From positions 16,016 to 80,015 of the forward strand of contig CAMNDE010000006.1 of NCBI GenBank assembly GCA_946534895.1: a stretch of 64,000 bases of DNA, in the 5' to 3' direction. The translations under genes were made by a program, and so were the position numbers. This DNA is from UBA2943 sp946534895 (GTDB lineage: Bacteria; Bacillota; Clostridia; Christensenellales; Aristaeellaceae). The notes below the pieces were generated by a model, which saw only the letters and a program-made list of their open reading frames with translations, was not told the DNA's origin and did not search any database. This document shows, piece after piece, positions 32,782-41,751 of the stretch (position 1 is the first letter of the stretch; each line of letters begins with the position of its first letter).

Positions 32782-32819
32782 AAAAAAAGAAGCTTTGCTG
32801 CCGGATGCGACAGCAAAGC
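32782..32819 (-). terminator. Intrinsic terminator of the LysR gene
   Basis: On the minus strand GCTTTGCTG pairs with CAGCAAAGC, followed by TTCTTTTTTT. It separates the LysR gene from the rex promoter downstream. Confidence 0.85.
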
Positions 32820-32835
32820 GTTTGCCGGAATCGAT

Positions 32836-33765
32836 TTATTCTCTTTTGGGAATACAGGCGCGCCTGGACCGGGTCAGCTCCGTGATAAAGCACTTGTCCA
32901 GTTCTGTCAGCTGGTAGTCCTGCCGGTGAATCAGCATATCCCGGTACATCCGCTGATTATCCGCACATTTCCGCTGCACCAGATGCAGCTGACGCAGAAG
33001 CCGCTCCGGCAGGGGCGATACCCACATAAAGGTTTCAGGGTTTTCGGCAAGCAGATCCAGCTGACTTCCCCGTTCAAACACGAAGATGCGCCTTGGCGTC
33101 TGCGGCAGCTCCTCATCCCGGACCGCAGAAAGCGGCAGGGAAGGCACGTAAGGATCGGCGTGCGCAATCTGGATGTAGTGCTGCAGATCGGAAAAATGGA
33201 TCGTGTCCATGGCTGCAAGGCCGCAGTCTTCCCGCATGACAAGCACATACCTGAACTCCGCGACGATTTCACCGCTCAGGCCCTTCTCCGCCATCATCTG
33301 CTTGAAATACTTATCGTAGCCTGCCGCATAGCGGATGATGCCCAGGTTATATCCGACCTCCAGGATGTTTTTCACTGCGTGCAGCGCATTGGTTTCCTGG
33401 TAAAAGATTTCCACGTTATCCTTTCCCAGCAACCGGGAAAAGGAAGCAAAGGCATCCGATATATAACTGGCCCTGGGCACGGAAATGGAAAAACGCCGTT
33501 TGCCGGGTTTCCGTTCCTTGTACTGGCTTTCCATCTCGTCCACCTGCTCCAGAATCTTCTGTGCCTGACGGACAAAGAGTTCACCGTCCGGGGTGAGCAT
33601 CATGCCTTTGGATGAGCGGCGGAAGAACTGGATGCCAAGGTCCGATTCCATTTCCCTGACCACTCTGCTCAGATTGGGCTGGGCAACATGCAGTTCTTCT
33701 GATGCCCGGTTAAGGGAACCGTTTTCTGCAATGGAAACCACATATTTCAGATGCAGGATATTCAT
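32836..33765 (-). CDS. LysR-type transcriptional regulator
   Basis: The 309-residue protein has a LysR winged helix at 1-60 (YVVSIAENGSLNRASEELHV, then QPNLSRVVREMESDLG) and an effector-binding domain (about 90-300). It begins MNILHLKYVVSI, as many family members do. LysR proteins usually control an adjacent divergent gene; here the upstream neighbour (AraC-type) points the same way, so the target is not obvious. It could control the downstream rex operon, but a strong terminator lies between them. The monocistronic layout and terminator argue for an independent unit. Confidence 0.9.
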   Translation of the reverse strand: MNILHLKYVVSIAENGSLNRASEELHVAQPNLSRVVREMESDLGIQFFRRSSKGMMLTPDGELFVRQAQKILEQVDEMESQYKERKPGKRRFSISVPRASYISDAFASFSRLLGKDNVEIFYQETNALHAVKNILEVGYNLGIIRYAAGYDKYFKQMMAEKGLSGEIVAEFRYVLVMREDCGLAAMDTIHFSDLQHYIQIAHADPYVPSLPLSAVRDEELPQTPRRIFVFERGSQLDLLAENPETFMWVSPLPERLLRQLHLVQRKCADNQRMYRDMLIHRQDYQLTELDKCFITELTRSRRACIPKRE

Positions 33766-33913
33766 TCGTTTTTTTCCTCTCTGCAGATCGCTCCGGTCCT
33801 CGCAAAGCTTTTGTATGCAAGTCCTGTCAGATTTCGATGTGCGGCGGGAAAATCCTGCCTTGGAAGGAAGTCTGTGTCCGGCCGGACATATGTCTGCGGA
33901 CAGTCCGGGCGTG

Positions 33914-33947
33914 AAAAAAGGAGATGATGCCGGTCATCTCCTTTTTT
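33914..33947. terminator. Bidirectional intrinsic terminator
   Basis: AAAAAAGGAGATGA and TCATCTCCTTTTTT pair perfectly around a TGCCGG loop. Read on the minus strand it ends the AraC-type regulator gene. Confidence 0.85.
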
Positions 33948-33968
33948 CGCGTGTGGTTTGCGGTTTGT

Positions 33969-34880
33969 TCACTGTACGGTGTCTTCCGGGGCGTTTGCGC
34001 CCGGATTCCCGCGCTTGCCCTGCTCTGAAGTCCGGTAGGCGGTGGGACTGAGTCCGTAATACTTTTTGAAGGCTGCCGAGAAGACCAGCTGATCGCTGTA
34101 TCCGGACCTGGAAGTGATTTCCTTGACGGAGAGGGATGTGTCCCGCAGAAAAGATGCGGCATGGCGCATGCGGCATGCGATGAGATACTGCTGCGCGGAA
34201 CGCTTCAGCTCTTTCTGGAAGGCGCGGTTCAGCGTGGTACGGGAAATGCCGATATGGCTGGCCACATCCTCCACGGTGATCGAGGAATGCATGTACATTT
34301 CCTTGATATAGGCGCGACCGAGCTCGGCATAGAGGACGTCCGGTGATTCGGTTCTGGTGAATTCCAGACCGCCGCTGGTCTTTTCATATTCTGCTGCCAG
34401 CAGGGAGAAAAGATGGATCATGCAGGCTTCCCGTGCCAGGGTGTCGGAGGCGGAGAGGGACCTGCGGCCGATGATGTTCTCGATGCAGGCCAGTACCTGA
34501 TCGGTTTCCTTCAGGGGAAGCACCAGCTGATCCCGGGTGAATCCGCACTTGCGGAGGACGGTTTCTGCCCGTACGCCCTGAAACCCGATCCAGGCATAGG
34601 ACCACGGGTGATTGCTGTCCGAGCCGTATACGATGGGTTCACCCGGGCGGATGAGAAACATCTGTCCGGCATGAAGGGCGTGGGTCTTGTCCCGGGCGGA
34701 ATAAAAGCCCGCTCCGGAGAGGACAAAATGAAGAATGTATTCTGTGCGCGGTACGGACACAATATGAAACGGCTTGCAGTCTTCTGTACCCACATGAACC
34801 AGCGTCAGTTCCAGAGAAGGTTCCACCAGCCCTTCCAGAACACGGTAGGAACTGCTGGAGAAAAATGCTGCGTTTTTCAT
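33969..34880 (-). CDS. AraC-family regulator with cupin-like sensor domain, facing the alpha-galactoside locus
   Basis: ATG 34880 (GGGAGGAATC upstream) gives 303 residues; a longer frame begins 48 bases earlier without a ribosome site. The N-terminal half (about 20-150) is a cupin-type arabinose-binding-like sensor (YILHFVLSGAGFYSARDK, FLIRPGEPIVYGSD). Residues about 200-290 form the double HTH (VEDVASHIGISRTTLNRAFQ and VKEITSRSGYSDQLVFSAAF, closing GLSPTAYR). It is divergent from the GH36-like gene at 35048 and is the natural candidate activator of the alpha-galactoside operon, with a sugar as effector. Confidence 0.9.
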   Translation of the reverse strand: MKNAAFFSSSSYRVLEGLVEPSLELTLVHVGTEDCKPFHIVSVPRTEYILHFVLSGAGFYSARDKTHALHAGQMFLIRPGEPIVYGSDSNHPWSYAWIGFQGVRAETVLRKCGFTRDQLVLPLKETDQVLACIENIIGRRSLSASDTLAREACMIHLFSLLAAEYEKTSGGLEFTRTESPDVLYAELGRAYIKEMYMHSSITVEDVASHIGISRTTLNRAFQKELKRSAQQYLIACRMRHAASFLRDTSLSVKEITSRSGYSDQLVFSAAFKKYYGLSPTAYRTSEQGKRGNPGANAPEDTVQ

Positions 34881-34990
34881 GATTCCTCCCAGCTGCTTCC
34901 CATGCAGCGCGGTATTCGTCTGAAACATTTTAACATATCAGAAGCGATTTGAACATGTTCATATTCATATAATTTGGCTACGTCAGAATA

Positions 34991-35019
34991 TTTCAAATCT
35001 GGTAAGAATGGGACATAAT
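34991..35019 (+). promoter_or_regulatory. Candidate promoter of the alpha-galactoside operon
   Basis: TTTCAA (34991-34996), a 17-base spacer and CATAAT (35014-35019). Both boxes are imperfect, which fits a promoter that needs the divergent AraC activator. A 12-bp palindrome TGAACATGTTCA at 34950-34961 lies upstream. Confidence 0.45.
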
Positions 35020-35047
35020 CAGCACAACAAAGGGACGCGAGAGGGGC

Positions 35048-36709
35048 ATGAACGTGTTTGAAACCATCAAGCGTGCTCCGGATGCGGTAGAGGTCGAAAG
35101 CAGGGCCGCAGTCGGAAATGACATAGATCATGGAAAGTTCTGCCTGAAGGATGTCACGGTAGAGGCAAAGGCAGGAAAAGACGGACTGGAGATCAGTGTG
35201 GCGGCGGAGAAAACGCCGGTGAGCCGCGTAAGACTGCGCTGGCATTTTGGGGAAAAGCTGCGCGGCCGGGTGCTGGGAGATGCATGGGAGCGTGCCTATG
35301 CCGATCTGGAATGGGAAACCATTACACCCTGGCACACGCTGCCGTGGTACTGCCTGGTCAATGACGGCACAAGCACCGTGGGATACGGTGTAAAAACCCG
35401 GGCCGGGGCCATCTGCTCATGGCAGATCGATCCGGAAGGCGTCACCCTGAAGCTGGATGTGCGCTGCGGCGGGGACGGAGTGCTGCTGAACGGAAGAGTC
35501 CTGCATGCGGCCACGGTGGTTTCCGAGCTGTATGAAGACATGAGTGCCTTTGTGGCGGCCCAGGCGTTCTGCCGCAGGATGAATACGGACCCGATTCTGC
35601 CGGAAAAGCCGGTTTACGGGGCCAACAACTGGTACTACGCCTACGGGCGCAGTTCCCGGGAAGACATCCTGAAGGATGCGGAGTATCTGGCAAAGCTCAC
35701 GGAAGGCGTGGAGAACAGGCCGTACATGGTCATAGATGACGGCTGGCAGACCGGGCGTTATGACGCCCAGGGCTGCTACGAGAAGATCTACAACGGAGGC
35801 CCCTGGGTCCCGAATGACCGGTTCGGGGACATGCGGGAGCTGGCCCGGGAGATCAGTGAGCGCGGAGTGATCCCGGGTATCTGGGTCCGGCTGCTGCAGG
35901 ATGATCTGAGCGGCCTGCCGGACACATGGAAGCTGCCTGCCGGCGGCCTGGATCCGTCAGTGCCCGGTGTGCTGGATCTGGTCCGGGAAACCGTGAAAAC
36001 CATTGCAGACTGGGGCTATCGGCTGCTGAAGCATGATTTCAGTACCTTTGACATGGTGGGCCGCTGGGGCGGTGAGATGCCCGATGAGATGGCCAAGGAC
36101 GGCTGGCACTTTGCGGACCGCACGAGAACCACAGCGGAAATCATGGTCGGTCTGTACCGGACGATTTATGAGGCCGCAAAGCCTTCCGGCATGCTGATTC
36201 TCGGCTGCAACGCGGTGGGCCATCTGGGAGCGGGACTCATGCACATGAACCGCACCGGAGATGACACCAGCGGGCTCATGTGGGAGCGGACGCTGCGCTT
36301 CGGTGTCAATACGCTGGCCTTCCGGATGCCTCAGCACGGCGCGTTCTATGATACGGACGCGGACTGCATGGGCATTACCGGCGGGATTCCCTGGTCGTTC
36401 AACCGGCAGTGGGGCAGGCTGCTGAGCCTGAGCGGAACATCCATGTTCGTGTCGGTGAAGCCGGGTTCCCTGACGCCGGACGAGGAACAGGAACTGTCCG
36501 AAATGCTTCGCGAAAACGCCCGGAGGCGTGCCCCGGCGGAACCGCTGGACTGGCAGGATACCGGGCTTCCCCAGGAATGGCTGCTGGACGGTCAGAAGAC
36601 AGATTTTCACTGGTATGAGCCCGCAGGACTCAGGATCGGCTGCGCGGGCGGGCCCGTGTGGGAACGCGTATGGCGGGAGGTTTCCGCCGTGCTGGATGCA
36701 AAGGAATGA
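35048..36709 (+). CDS. Clan GH-D glycosidase, probable alpha-galactosidase (GH36-like)
   Basis: The 553-residue protein has an N-terminal beta-sandwich (about 1-180) and a TIM barrel with clan GH-D features. PYMVIDDGWQTGR and the nucleophile motif LLKHDFSTFD (nucleophile likely D330) are followed by an acid region RTGDDTSGLMWERT (D405 or D406). It is shorter than classical 700-residue GH36 enzymes and lacks the long N-terminal domain, so it may form a separate subgroup. There is no signal peptide. It likely splits alpha-galactosides or a related alpha-linked sugar in the cytoplasm. ATG 35048 follows GAGAGGGGC. It is the first gene of the operon with the binding protein. Confidence 0.72.
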   Translation: MNVFETIKRAPDAVEVESRAAVGNDIDHGKFCLKDVTVEAKAGKDGLEISVAAEKTPVSRVRLRWHFGEKLRGRVLGDAWERAYADLEWETITPWHTLPWYCLVNDGTSTVGYGVKTRAGAICSWQIDPEGVTLKLDVRCGGDGVLLNGRVLHAATVVSELYEDMSAFVAAQAFCRRMNTDPILPEKPVYGANNWYYAYGRSSREDILKDAEYLAKLTEGVENRPYMVIDDGWQTGRYDAQGCYEKIYNGGPWVPNDRFGDMRELAREISERGVIPGIWVRLLQDDLSGLPDTWKLPAGGLDPSVPGVLDLVRETVKTIADWGYRLLKHDFSTFDMVGRWGGEMPDEMAKDGWHFADRTRTTAEIMVGLYRTIYEAAKPSGMLILGCNAVGHLGAGLMHMNRTGDDTSGLMWERTLRFGVNTLAFRMPQHGAFYDTDADCMGITGGIPWSFNRQWGRLLSLSGTSMFVSVKPGSLTPDEEQELSEMLRENARRRAPAEPLDWQDTGLPQEWLLDGQKTDFHWYEPAGLRIGCAGGPVWERVWREVSAVLDAKE

Positions 36710-36752
36710 TTTGCCGTCAGGCAATTCATCATAGAAAAAGGAGGACAAAACC

Positions 36753-38357
36753 ATGAAAAAGATCGTAGCCCTGTTACTGTTCGCGGTTATGATGACAACC
36801 GGTCTGGCTGCTTTCGCGGATCCTGCGGAAAACACCATGCCCATTGTTACCGACGGCAGCGTGAAGCTGTCGGTGTTCATGGCCATGGAAAGCGGTTCTG
36901 AGCAGGCCATGGCCACCTATGATGACCATCCGGCCATTCAGACCTGGGAGGAAGTCACCGGTATTGACTTCACCTTCATTCATCCGCCGGCGGGCGATGA
37001 CGGCACCTATTTCAACACTCTGGTTGCTTCCGGTCAGTGGCCTGACATCTGGATCGGCACCGGATTCACCGATTACTATCCCGGCGGCGTGCCCCAGGCT
37101 GTGGCCGACGGCATCCTGATGAACCCCAATGAACTGGTGGACGCCTATGCTTCCAACTACATGAAGGTCCGCAACAGCTGGGACGAAGCCACCGTCCGCA
37201 ACTTCACCACCGATGACGGCCTGTATCGCTTCGGCGCTGCCACCCAGGTGCCCCCTGTGGTGGACAAGCAGCACAGCGGTCTGGTCATCCGCAAGGACTG
37301 GCTGGACAAGTGGGGACTGGAAGTTCCTGTGACCATCGAAGACTTCACCAACGTGCTGCGTGCTTTCAAGGAGCACGGCGTGGAAGTGCCCTTCGCCGGC
37401 ATGAGGCTGGATAACTGGATGTGGGCCGGCAGCAACATGCTCAGCGCCTGCTTCGGCGTCATGAACGACTCCTTCCAGCTCAACGAAGACGGCGCCACCG
37501 TGACCTATTCCGTCCTGGAGCCCGGCTACAAGGACTGGCTGAACCTGCTGCGCGGCTGGATGGCAGAAGGCCTGATCGACCGTGACATGGTGAACCGCAA
37601 TGATTCCGACGCCCAGGCCCTGTTCACCAGCGGCCGCGCCGGTGCCACCTTTGCCGGCAACTGGCAGACCCAGCAGATGAACGCCCTTGGCCAGGTCTCC
37701 GATCCTGAGTTCGATCTCATCGGCCTGACTTCCCTGAAGCCTGTGGACGATCCTGACTTTGTCAACGAGTTCGGCGATCCCATCTACAATGGTTCCAACA
37801 CCATGTGGTGGACCATCTCCACCACCTGCAAGTATCCGGAAGCCGCCATGCGCGCTCTGGACTACCTGTACAGCTATGACGGCATTGAACTGATGGTTTT
37901 CGGTCCCAAGGAATGGAAGGGTGAAGTGATTCACTCTGTGGATGAGACCGGCATGCGCGTGTTCAGCGATTACATTCTCCACAACCCGAACGTACCCTAC
38001 AACACCATCCGTTATCAGTACACCATCCAGAACCTGAGCTCCGAATACTGCGCTGACATGGAGATGCAGCAGTACAGCGCTCCTGTGAACGCCCAGTGCT
38101 GGGATGCCTGGACCAAGGATCTGACCAACCGCCGCAGAGTGCCGGGTTCCATCACCCTGACCTCCGACGAGTCCATCACCCAGGTGAACACCATGAACAA
38201 TGTCCGCACCTATATCCGCGAGCACATCAACCTGATCGTGTGCGGAGACGAGGACATTGAGAACTGGGAGAAGGATGTCCAGTACGTCTATTCCTTCGGC
38301 ATCGACGAAGTCATCGCCGTACAGCAGGCAGCCTTCAACCGCTACCTCGCCCGTTAA
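36753..38357 (+). CDS. Extracellular solute-binding protein of a carbohydrate ABC transporter (LipO/LplA type)
   Basis: The 534-residue protein has a signal peptide (KKIVALLLFAVMMTTGLAAF) ending in AFA, a type I signal peptidase site; there is no lipobox cysteine. The mature part has the family 1 binding-protein fold, with LSVFMAMESGSEQAM, WPDIWIGTGFTDYYPGG, and WMWAGSNMLSACFG. Its length matches the LipO/LplA group, which works with LplB/LplC permeases as encoded next. Its ligand is probably an oligosaccharide with alpha-galactose (context). AAAGGAGG lies 8 bases before the ATG. A strong hairpin between this gene and the permease would raise its relative dose. Confidence 0.88.
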   Translation: MKKIVALLLFAVMMTTGLAAFADPAENTMPIVTDGSVKLSVFMAMESGSEQAMATYDDHPAIQTWEEVTGIDFTFIHPPAGDDGTYFNTLVASGQWPDIWIGTGFTDYYPGGVPQAVADGILMNPNELVDAYASNYMKVRNSWDEATVRNFTTDDGLYRFGAATQVPPVVDKQHSGLVIRKDWLDKWGLEVPVTIEDFTNVLRAFKEHGVEVPFAGMRLDNWMWAGSNMLSACFGVMNDSFQLNEDGATVTYSVLEPGYKDWLNLLRGWMAEGLIDRDMVNRNDSDAQALFTSGRAGATFAGNWQTQQMNALGQVSDPEFDLIGLTSLKPVDDPDFVNEFGDPIYNGSNTMWWTISTTCKYPEAAMRALDYLYSYDGIELMVFGPKEWKGEVIHSVDETGMRVFSDYILHNPNVPYNTIRYQYTIQNLSSEYCADMEMQQYSAPVNAQCWDAWTKDLTNRRRVPGSITLTSDESITQVNTMNNVRTYIREHINLIVCGDEDIENWEKDVQYVYSFGIDEVIAVQQAAFNRYLAR

Positions 38358-38370
38358 TTCCTGATATAAA

Positions 38371-38406
38371 CTGCAAGGGGCCTGGCGCCAGTCAGGCCCT
38401 TTGCAG
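38371..38406 (+). other. Intercistronic stem-loop after the binding-protein gene
   Basis: CTGCAAAGGGCCTG-type arms pair (38371-38384 with 38393-38406) around GCGCCAGT. This is a common feature between binding-protein and permease genes that protects the upstream message. It lacks a full T-tract. Confidence 0.6.
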
Positions 38407-38447
38407 GCCGGGGAACACGATTCCCAAAACGTAAGGAGTGAGAGCGC

Positions 38448-39386
38448 ATGACCACCCAGGTGAAATACAGGAAGGAGCCCTTCCGGACACGCCTGGTCCG
38501 AAACATCCGGCAGCATCCCTGGCTGTATGTGATGATCCTGCCGGCTGTTGCCTATTTCATTATTTTCCACTATCTGCCGATGTATGGCGTTGTGATCGCG
38601 TTTCAGGATTACCATCCGATCCGCGGAATCGCCAAGAGTTCCTGGGTTGGATTCAAGCACTTCAGCAATTTCCTGAACGGTCCGTTCTTCTGGCGCCTGC
38701 TGCGCAATACCCTGTCCATCAATATCGGACTCCTGCTGGTGGGCTTCCCGCTGCCCATCATCTTTGCCCTGATGCTCAATGAGTGCAAGTCGGGCAAGTT
38801 CAAGAAGACCGTGCAGACCCTGACGTACATGCCGCACTTTGTATCCTCCGTTGTTGTCTGCGGTCTGATGGTCATCTTCTGCCGCAGCGACGGCGTGCTG
38901 ACCTATATCCTGTCATGGTTCGGATTGCCGCAGTCAAACCTTTTGACGTACAAGCAGTATTTCCAGCCGCTGTATATTGCCATGAACGTCTGGCAGGAAC
39001 TGGGCTGGGACTCCATTATCTATTTCGCGGCCCTGGCCGGCGTGGACGCTTCCCTGTATGAAGCGGCCTATGTGGACGGCGCGGGACGCTGGCGTCAGAT
39101 GCTGCACGTCACCATCCCCAGCATTCTGCCGACCATCGTGATCCTTCTGGTCATGCGTGTGGGCAACCTGCTGAGCCTTGGCTGGGACCGTATCTTCCTG
39201 CTCTACAACGATATGGTCATGGAAACAGCAGACGTTATTTCCACCTATGTGTACCGTACAGGTATGGTACAGATGCAGTATTCCTTCGCATCTGCTGTAG
39301 GCCTGATGAACTCTCTGGTCAATGTGGTGCTGCTGATCGGCGCCAATGCCCTGAGCCGCAGGTTCACGGACAGCAGCCTTTGGTAA
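38448..39386 (+). CDS. ABC sugar transporter permease, LplB type
   Basis: The 312-residue permease has six membrane helices. It begins with a basic N-terminus then WLYVMILPAVAYFIIFHYLP. The EAA loop that contacts the ATPase reads YEAAYVDGAGRWRQMLHVTIP in residues about 210-230. MYGVVIAFQDYHPIRG is a typical LplB motif. It forms the membrane heterodimer with the following LplC-type protein. ATG 38448 follows AAGGAGTGAGAGCGC. Confidence 0.93.
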   Translation: MTTQVKYRKEPFRTRLVRNIRQHPWLYVMILPAVAYFIIFHYLPMYGVVIAFQDYHPIRGIAKSSWVGFKHFSNFLNGPFFWRLLRNTLSINIGLLLVGFPLPIIFALMLNECKSGKFKKTVQTLTYMPHFVSSVVVCGLMVIFCRSDGVLTYILSWFGLPQSNLLTYKQYFQPLYIAMNVWQELGWDSIIYFAALAGVDASLYEAAYVDGAGRWRQMLHVTIPSILPTIVILLVMRVGNLLSLGWDRIFLLYNDMVMETADVISTYVYRTGMVQMQYSFASAVGLMNSLVNVVLLIGANALSRRFTDSSLW

Positions 39387-39402
39387 GGAGGAGGGGAACA
39401 GA

Positions 39403-40296
39403 ATGGAAGTTATGAGACGACACAGGAGCCCCGGTGACTGGATTGCCGATTTCATCATTGTCACGGTGATGATTTTCCTTTCACTGATCTGCGTGTATCC
39501 GATTCTTTTCACGCTGTTTGCATCCTTCAGCGATGCCAAGGCACTGCTGAACCGTACCGGACTGCTTTTCGCCCCGCTGCAGCCCTATACCCTGGAAGGC
39601 TACCGCCTGGCGTTCTCCAATGTGAAGCTGGCCAACAGTATCTGGAACACGCTGATCTACGTGATCGGCGGTACATGCCTGGGTACTGTGATCACGGCCA
39701 TGGCGGCGTTCGTGCTTTCACGGAAGACCTTCCTGCTGCGCGGCTTCGTCATGAAGATGATCACGGTGACCATGTTCTTCAGCGGCGGCATTATCCCGCT
39801 GTTCATCATTGTCAAGGGCATCGGCATCTACAACACCCGCTGGGCGTTTCTGCTGCCATGGATCATCAGTGCGTACAACATGATCATCATGCGCACCTTC
39901 TTTGAAGGCGTGCCCGCGGCTCTGGAGGAAGCGGCGTATCTGGACGGCGCGACCGACCTGCAGATCTTCTACAAGATTTATGTACCCCTGTCCAAGGCAG
40001 TCATTGCCGTGATTATCATGTATTACGGCGTGGCCTGGTGGAACAGCTGGTATCAGTCCCTGGTCTTCCAGCCGGACAACAAGCTGTGGCCCATGCAGAT
40101 GATTCTCAGGGAAACCCTGATCAGCAATGACCGGTCCGCCACCATGGACGTGACCAGCATGGCTGAGGAATCCTATACCCGTGAACTGGTGAAGTACTGC
40201 ACGGTGATCATTGCCACCGTCCCGATTCTCATTGTTTATCCCTTCGTGCAGAAGCACTTCGTCAAGGGTGCCATGATCGGTGCCGTGAAGGGCTGA
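39403..40296 (+). CDS. ABC sugar transporter permease, LplC type
   Basis: The 297-residue permease has six helices and the EAA motif LEEAAYLDGATDLQIFYKIY (about 177-196), which precedes VPLSKAVIAVIIMYYGVAWWN. FFSGGIIPLFIIVKGIG is a marker of the LplC/YtcP group. It pairs with the LplB-type permease upstream. No ATPase gene is present in the operon; a shared MsmK/UgpC-like ATPase elsewhere in the genome must energise it (known arrangement in Bacillota). ATG 39403 follows AAGGAGGAGGGGAACAG. Confidence 0.93.
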   Translation: MEVMRRHRSPGDWIADFIIVTVMIFLSLICVYPILFTLFASFSDAKALLNRTGLLFAPLQPYTLEGYRLAFSNVKLANSIWNTLIYVIGGTCLGTVITAMAAFVLSRKTFLLRGFVMKMITVTMFFSGGIIPLFIIVKGIGIYNTRWAFLLPWIISAYNMIIMRTFFEGVPAALEEAAYLDGATDLQIFYKIYVPLSKAVIAVIIMYYGVAWWNSWYQSLVFQPDNKLWPMQMILRETLISNDRSATMDVTSMAEESYTRELVKYCTVIIATVPILIVYPFVQKHFVKGAMIGAVKG

Positions 40297-40331
40297 TGTC
40301 CGGCGACAATGTTTGAGAAGGAGGATTGCCT

Positions 40332-41462
40332 ATGCTTGTGAATCGACCGCCCATGGGCTGGAATACGTGGAACACATTCGGCCAGGATATATCGGACAGT
40401 CTGGTGCGTGAGAGCACGGATGCCTTTGTCAGCCTGGGCCTGAAGGATGCGGGATATGAGTATGTCGTGATTGACGACTGCTGGAGCAAAAAGCTCCGGA
40501 ATCCTGAAACGGACCGTCTGGAGGCGGAACCGACCAAGTTCCCGGAAGGGATGAAGGCAGTCGCGGACTATGTCCATTCCAGAGGCCTCAAGTTCGGCAT
40601 GTATTCCTGCGCCGGGCAGCGCACCTGTGCGGATTATCCGGGTTCCTTTGATCATGAGTTCCTGGACGCGGAAACCTTTGCATCCTGGGGCGTGGACTAC
40701 CTGAAGTACGATTTCTGCTACAAGCCCGGCAATATTGACGGCGTGCTGCTTTACCGCCGCATGGGCATGGCCCTGCGGGCCAGCGGCCGGGACATCCTGT
40801 TCTCTGCCTGCAACTGGGGCAGCGATGACGTATGGAGCTGGATCCGCTCAGTGGGTGCGCACATGTACCGCTCCACCGGGGATATCTTTGACAATCCGGA
40901 ATCCTACCGCGGCATTGCCCGGAGTCAGCTGCCCAAGCTGGGCACTTCCGCACCGCAGTGCTTCAATGATATGGACATGCTCACCGTGGGCATGTATGGA
41001 AAGGGCCTCGTGGGCACCACCGGGTGCAATGATGCGGATTACCGCAGTCAGTTTGCGCTCTGGTGCATGTCCAGCGCGCCTCTGATGCTCGGATGCGATA
41101 TCCGGTCCATGAATGAAGAGACCCTGAAGCTGGTGACCAACCGGGATCTGATTCGCATTGATCAGGACCTGGAAGCCCGGCCGCCCATTGTGGTGAATCA
41201 TCCCTGGTTCGGCGACAGGATGCTGACCCTGATGAAGCATCTTGACGACGGAACCTATGCCCTGGGCTTCTTCAACATGGGCGAGGATGATGCGGAAACC
41301 TATGCCACCTTCAGCGACTTCGGCCTGCCTGCCGGCGCCGGCTATGATGTGGCTGTGCGCGGCGTCCTGCACGAAGAAGAGGGCGTAAAGCGCGAATACA
41401 TGCGCGTGCATGTGCCTGCCCATGACTGCCGTGTGTATCTGGCAGAACTGAAAAAAAGATGA
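40332..41462 (+). CDS. Glycoside hydrolase family 27 alpha-galactosidase
   Basis: The start is ATG 40332 with AAGGAGG at 9 bases; an in-frame TTG at 40326 is too close to it. The 376-residue enzyme has the GH27 TIM barrel (PPMGWNTWNTFGQDISD, YVVIDDCWSKK, the nucleophile D127 in DYLKYDFCY, and acid/base near D187 in TGDIFDNPE). FNDMDMLTVGM and SSAPLMLGCDIRSM are further family markers. A short beta-domain ends the protein. There is no signal peptide, so it acts on imported alpha-galactosides such as melibiose or raffinose-type sugars. It overlaps the next small gene by 4 bases. Confidence 0.93.
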   Translation: MLVNRPPMGWNTWNTFGQDISDSLVRESTDAFVSLGLKDAGYEYVVIDDCWSKKLRNPETDRLEAEPTKFPEGMKAVADYVHSRGLKFGMYSCAGQRTCADYPGSFDHEFLDAETFASWGVDYLKYDFCYKPGNIDGVLLYRRMGMALRASGRDILFSACNWGSDDVWSWIRSVGAHMYRSTGDIFDNPESYRGIARSQLPKLGTSAPQCFNDMDMLTVGMYGKGLVGTTGCNDADYRSQFALWCMSSAPLMLGCDIRSMNEETLKLVTNRDLIRIDQDLEARPPIVVNHPWFGDRMLTLMKHLDDGTYALGFFNMGEDDAETYATFSDFGLPAGAGYDVAVRGVLHEEEGVKREYMRVHVPAHDCRVYLAELKKR

Positions 41463-41647
41463 AGTGCGCTTCCTGCGGTACTGTGCTGACCCGGGATGAA
41501 ACAGGGCTTTCCCGGAAGCTGATCAGCCGGGCTGCGACGGAATGCTTCTGCCTGGACTGTCTGGGAAAGCGGTTCCGGGTTTCCCGGGAACAGCTTCTGG
41601 AGATGGCGGAACATTTCCGAAAGGCCGGGTGCACGCTCTTTGCCTGA
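41459..41647 (+). CDS. Small zinc-ribbon-like protein
   Basis: This 62-residue protein has two CxxC pairs (KCASCGTVLT at the start, CFCLDCLGKRF in the middle), enough for one zinc ribbon, and a helical C-terminal tail. Its ATG overlaps the GH27 stop (ATGA), so it is translated by coupling. A terminator follows at once. No function is known to me; a regulatory or RNA-binding role is possible. Confidence 0.6.
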   Translation: MKCASCGTVLTRDETGLSRKLISRAATECFCLDCLGKRFRVSREQLLEMAEHFRKAGCTLFA

Positions 41648-41657
41648 ATCAGAATCC

Positions 41658-41694
41658 AGCCGGGAAGGACATGCCTTCCCGGCTGTAGTTTTTT
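41658..41694 (+). terminator. Intrinsic terminator of the first alpha-galactoside operon
   Basis: AGCCGGGAAGG pairs with CCTTCCCGGCT around ACATG, followed by GTAG and six T. Confidence 0.9.
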
Positions 41695-41751
41695 CCATCC
41701 TGCGGGATGCATGAGGGCATCCATGACCGGACGATAAAGGAGCGATCAATC

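Noticed and set aside
34950..34961. Perfect palindrome TGAACATGTTCA between the AraC gene and the alpha-galactoside operon
   Set aside because: AraC-type proteins prefer direct repeats and a 12-bp palindrome in AT-rich DNA can occur by chance; kept only as a note.
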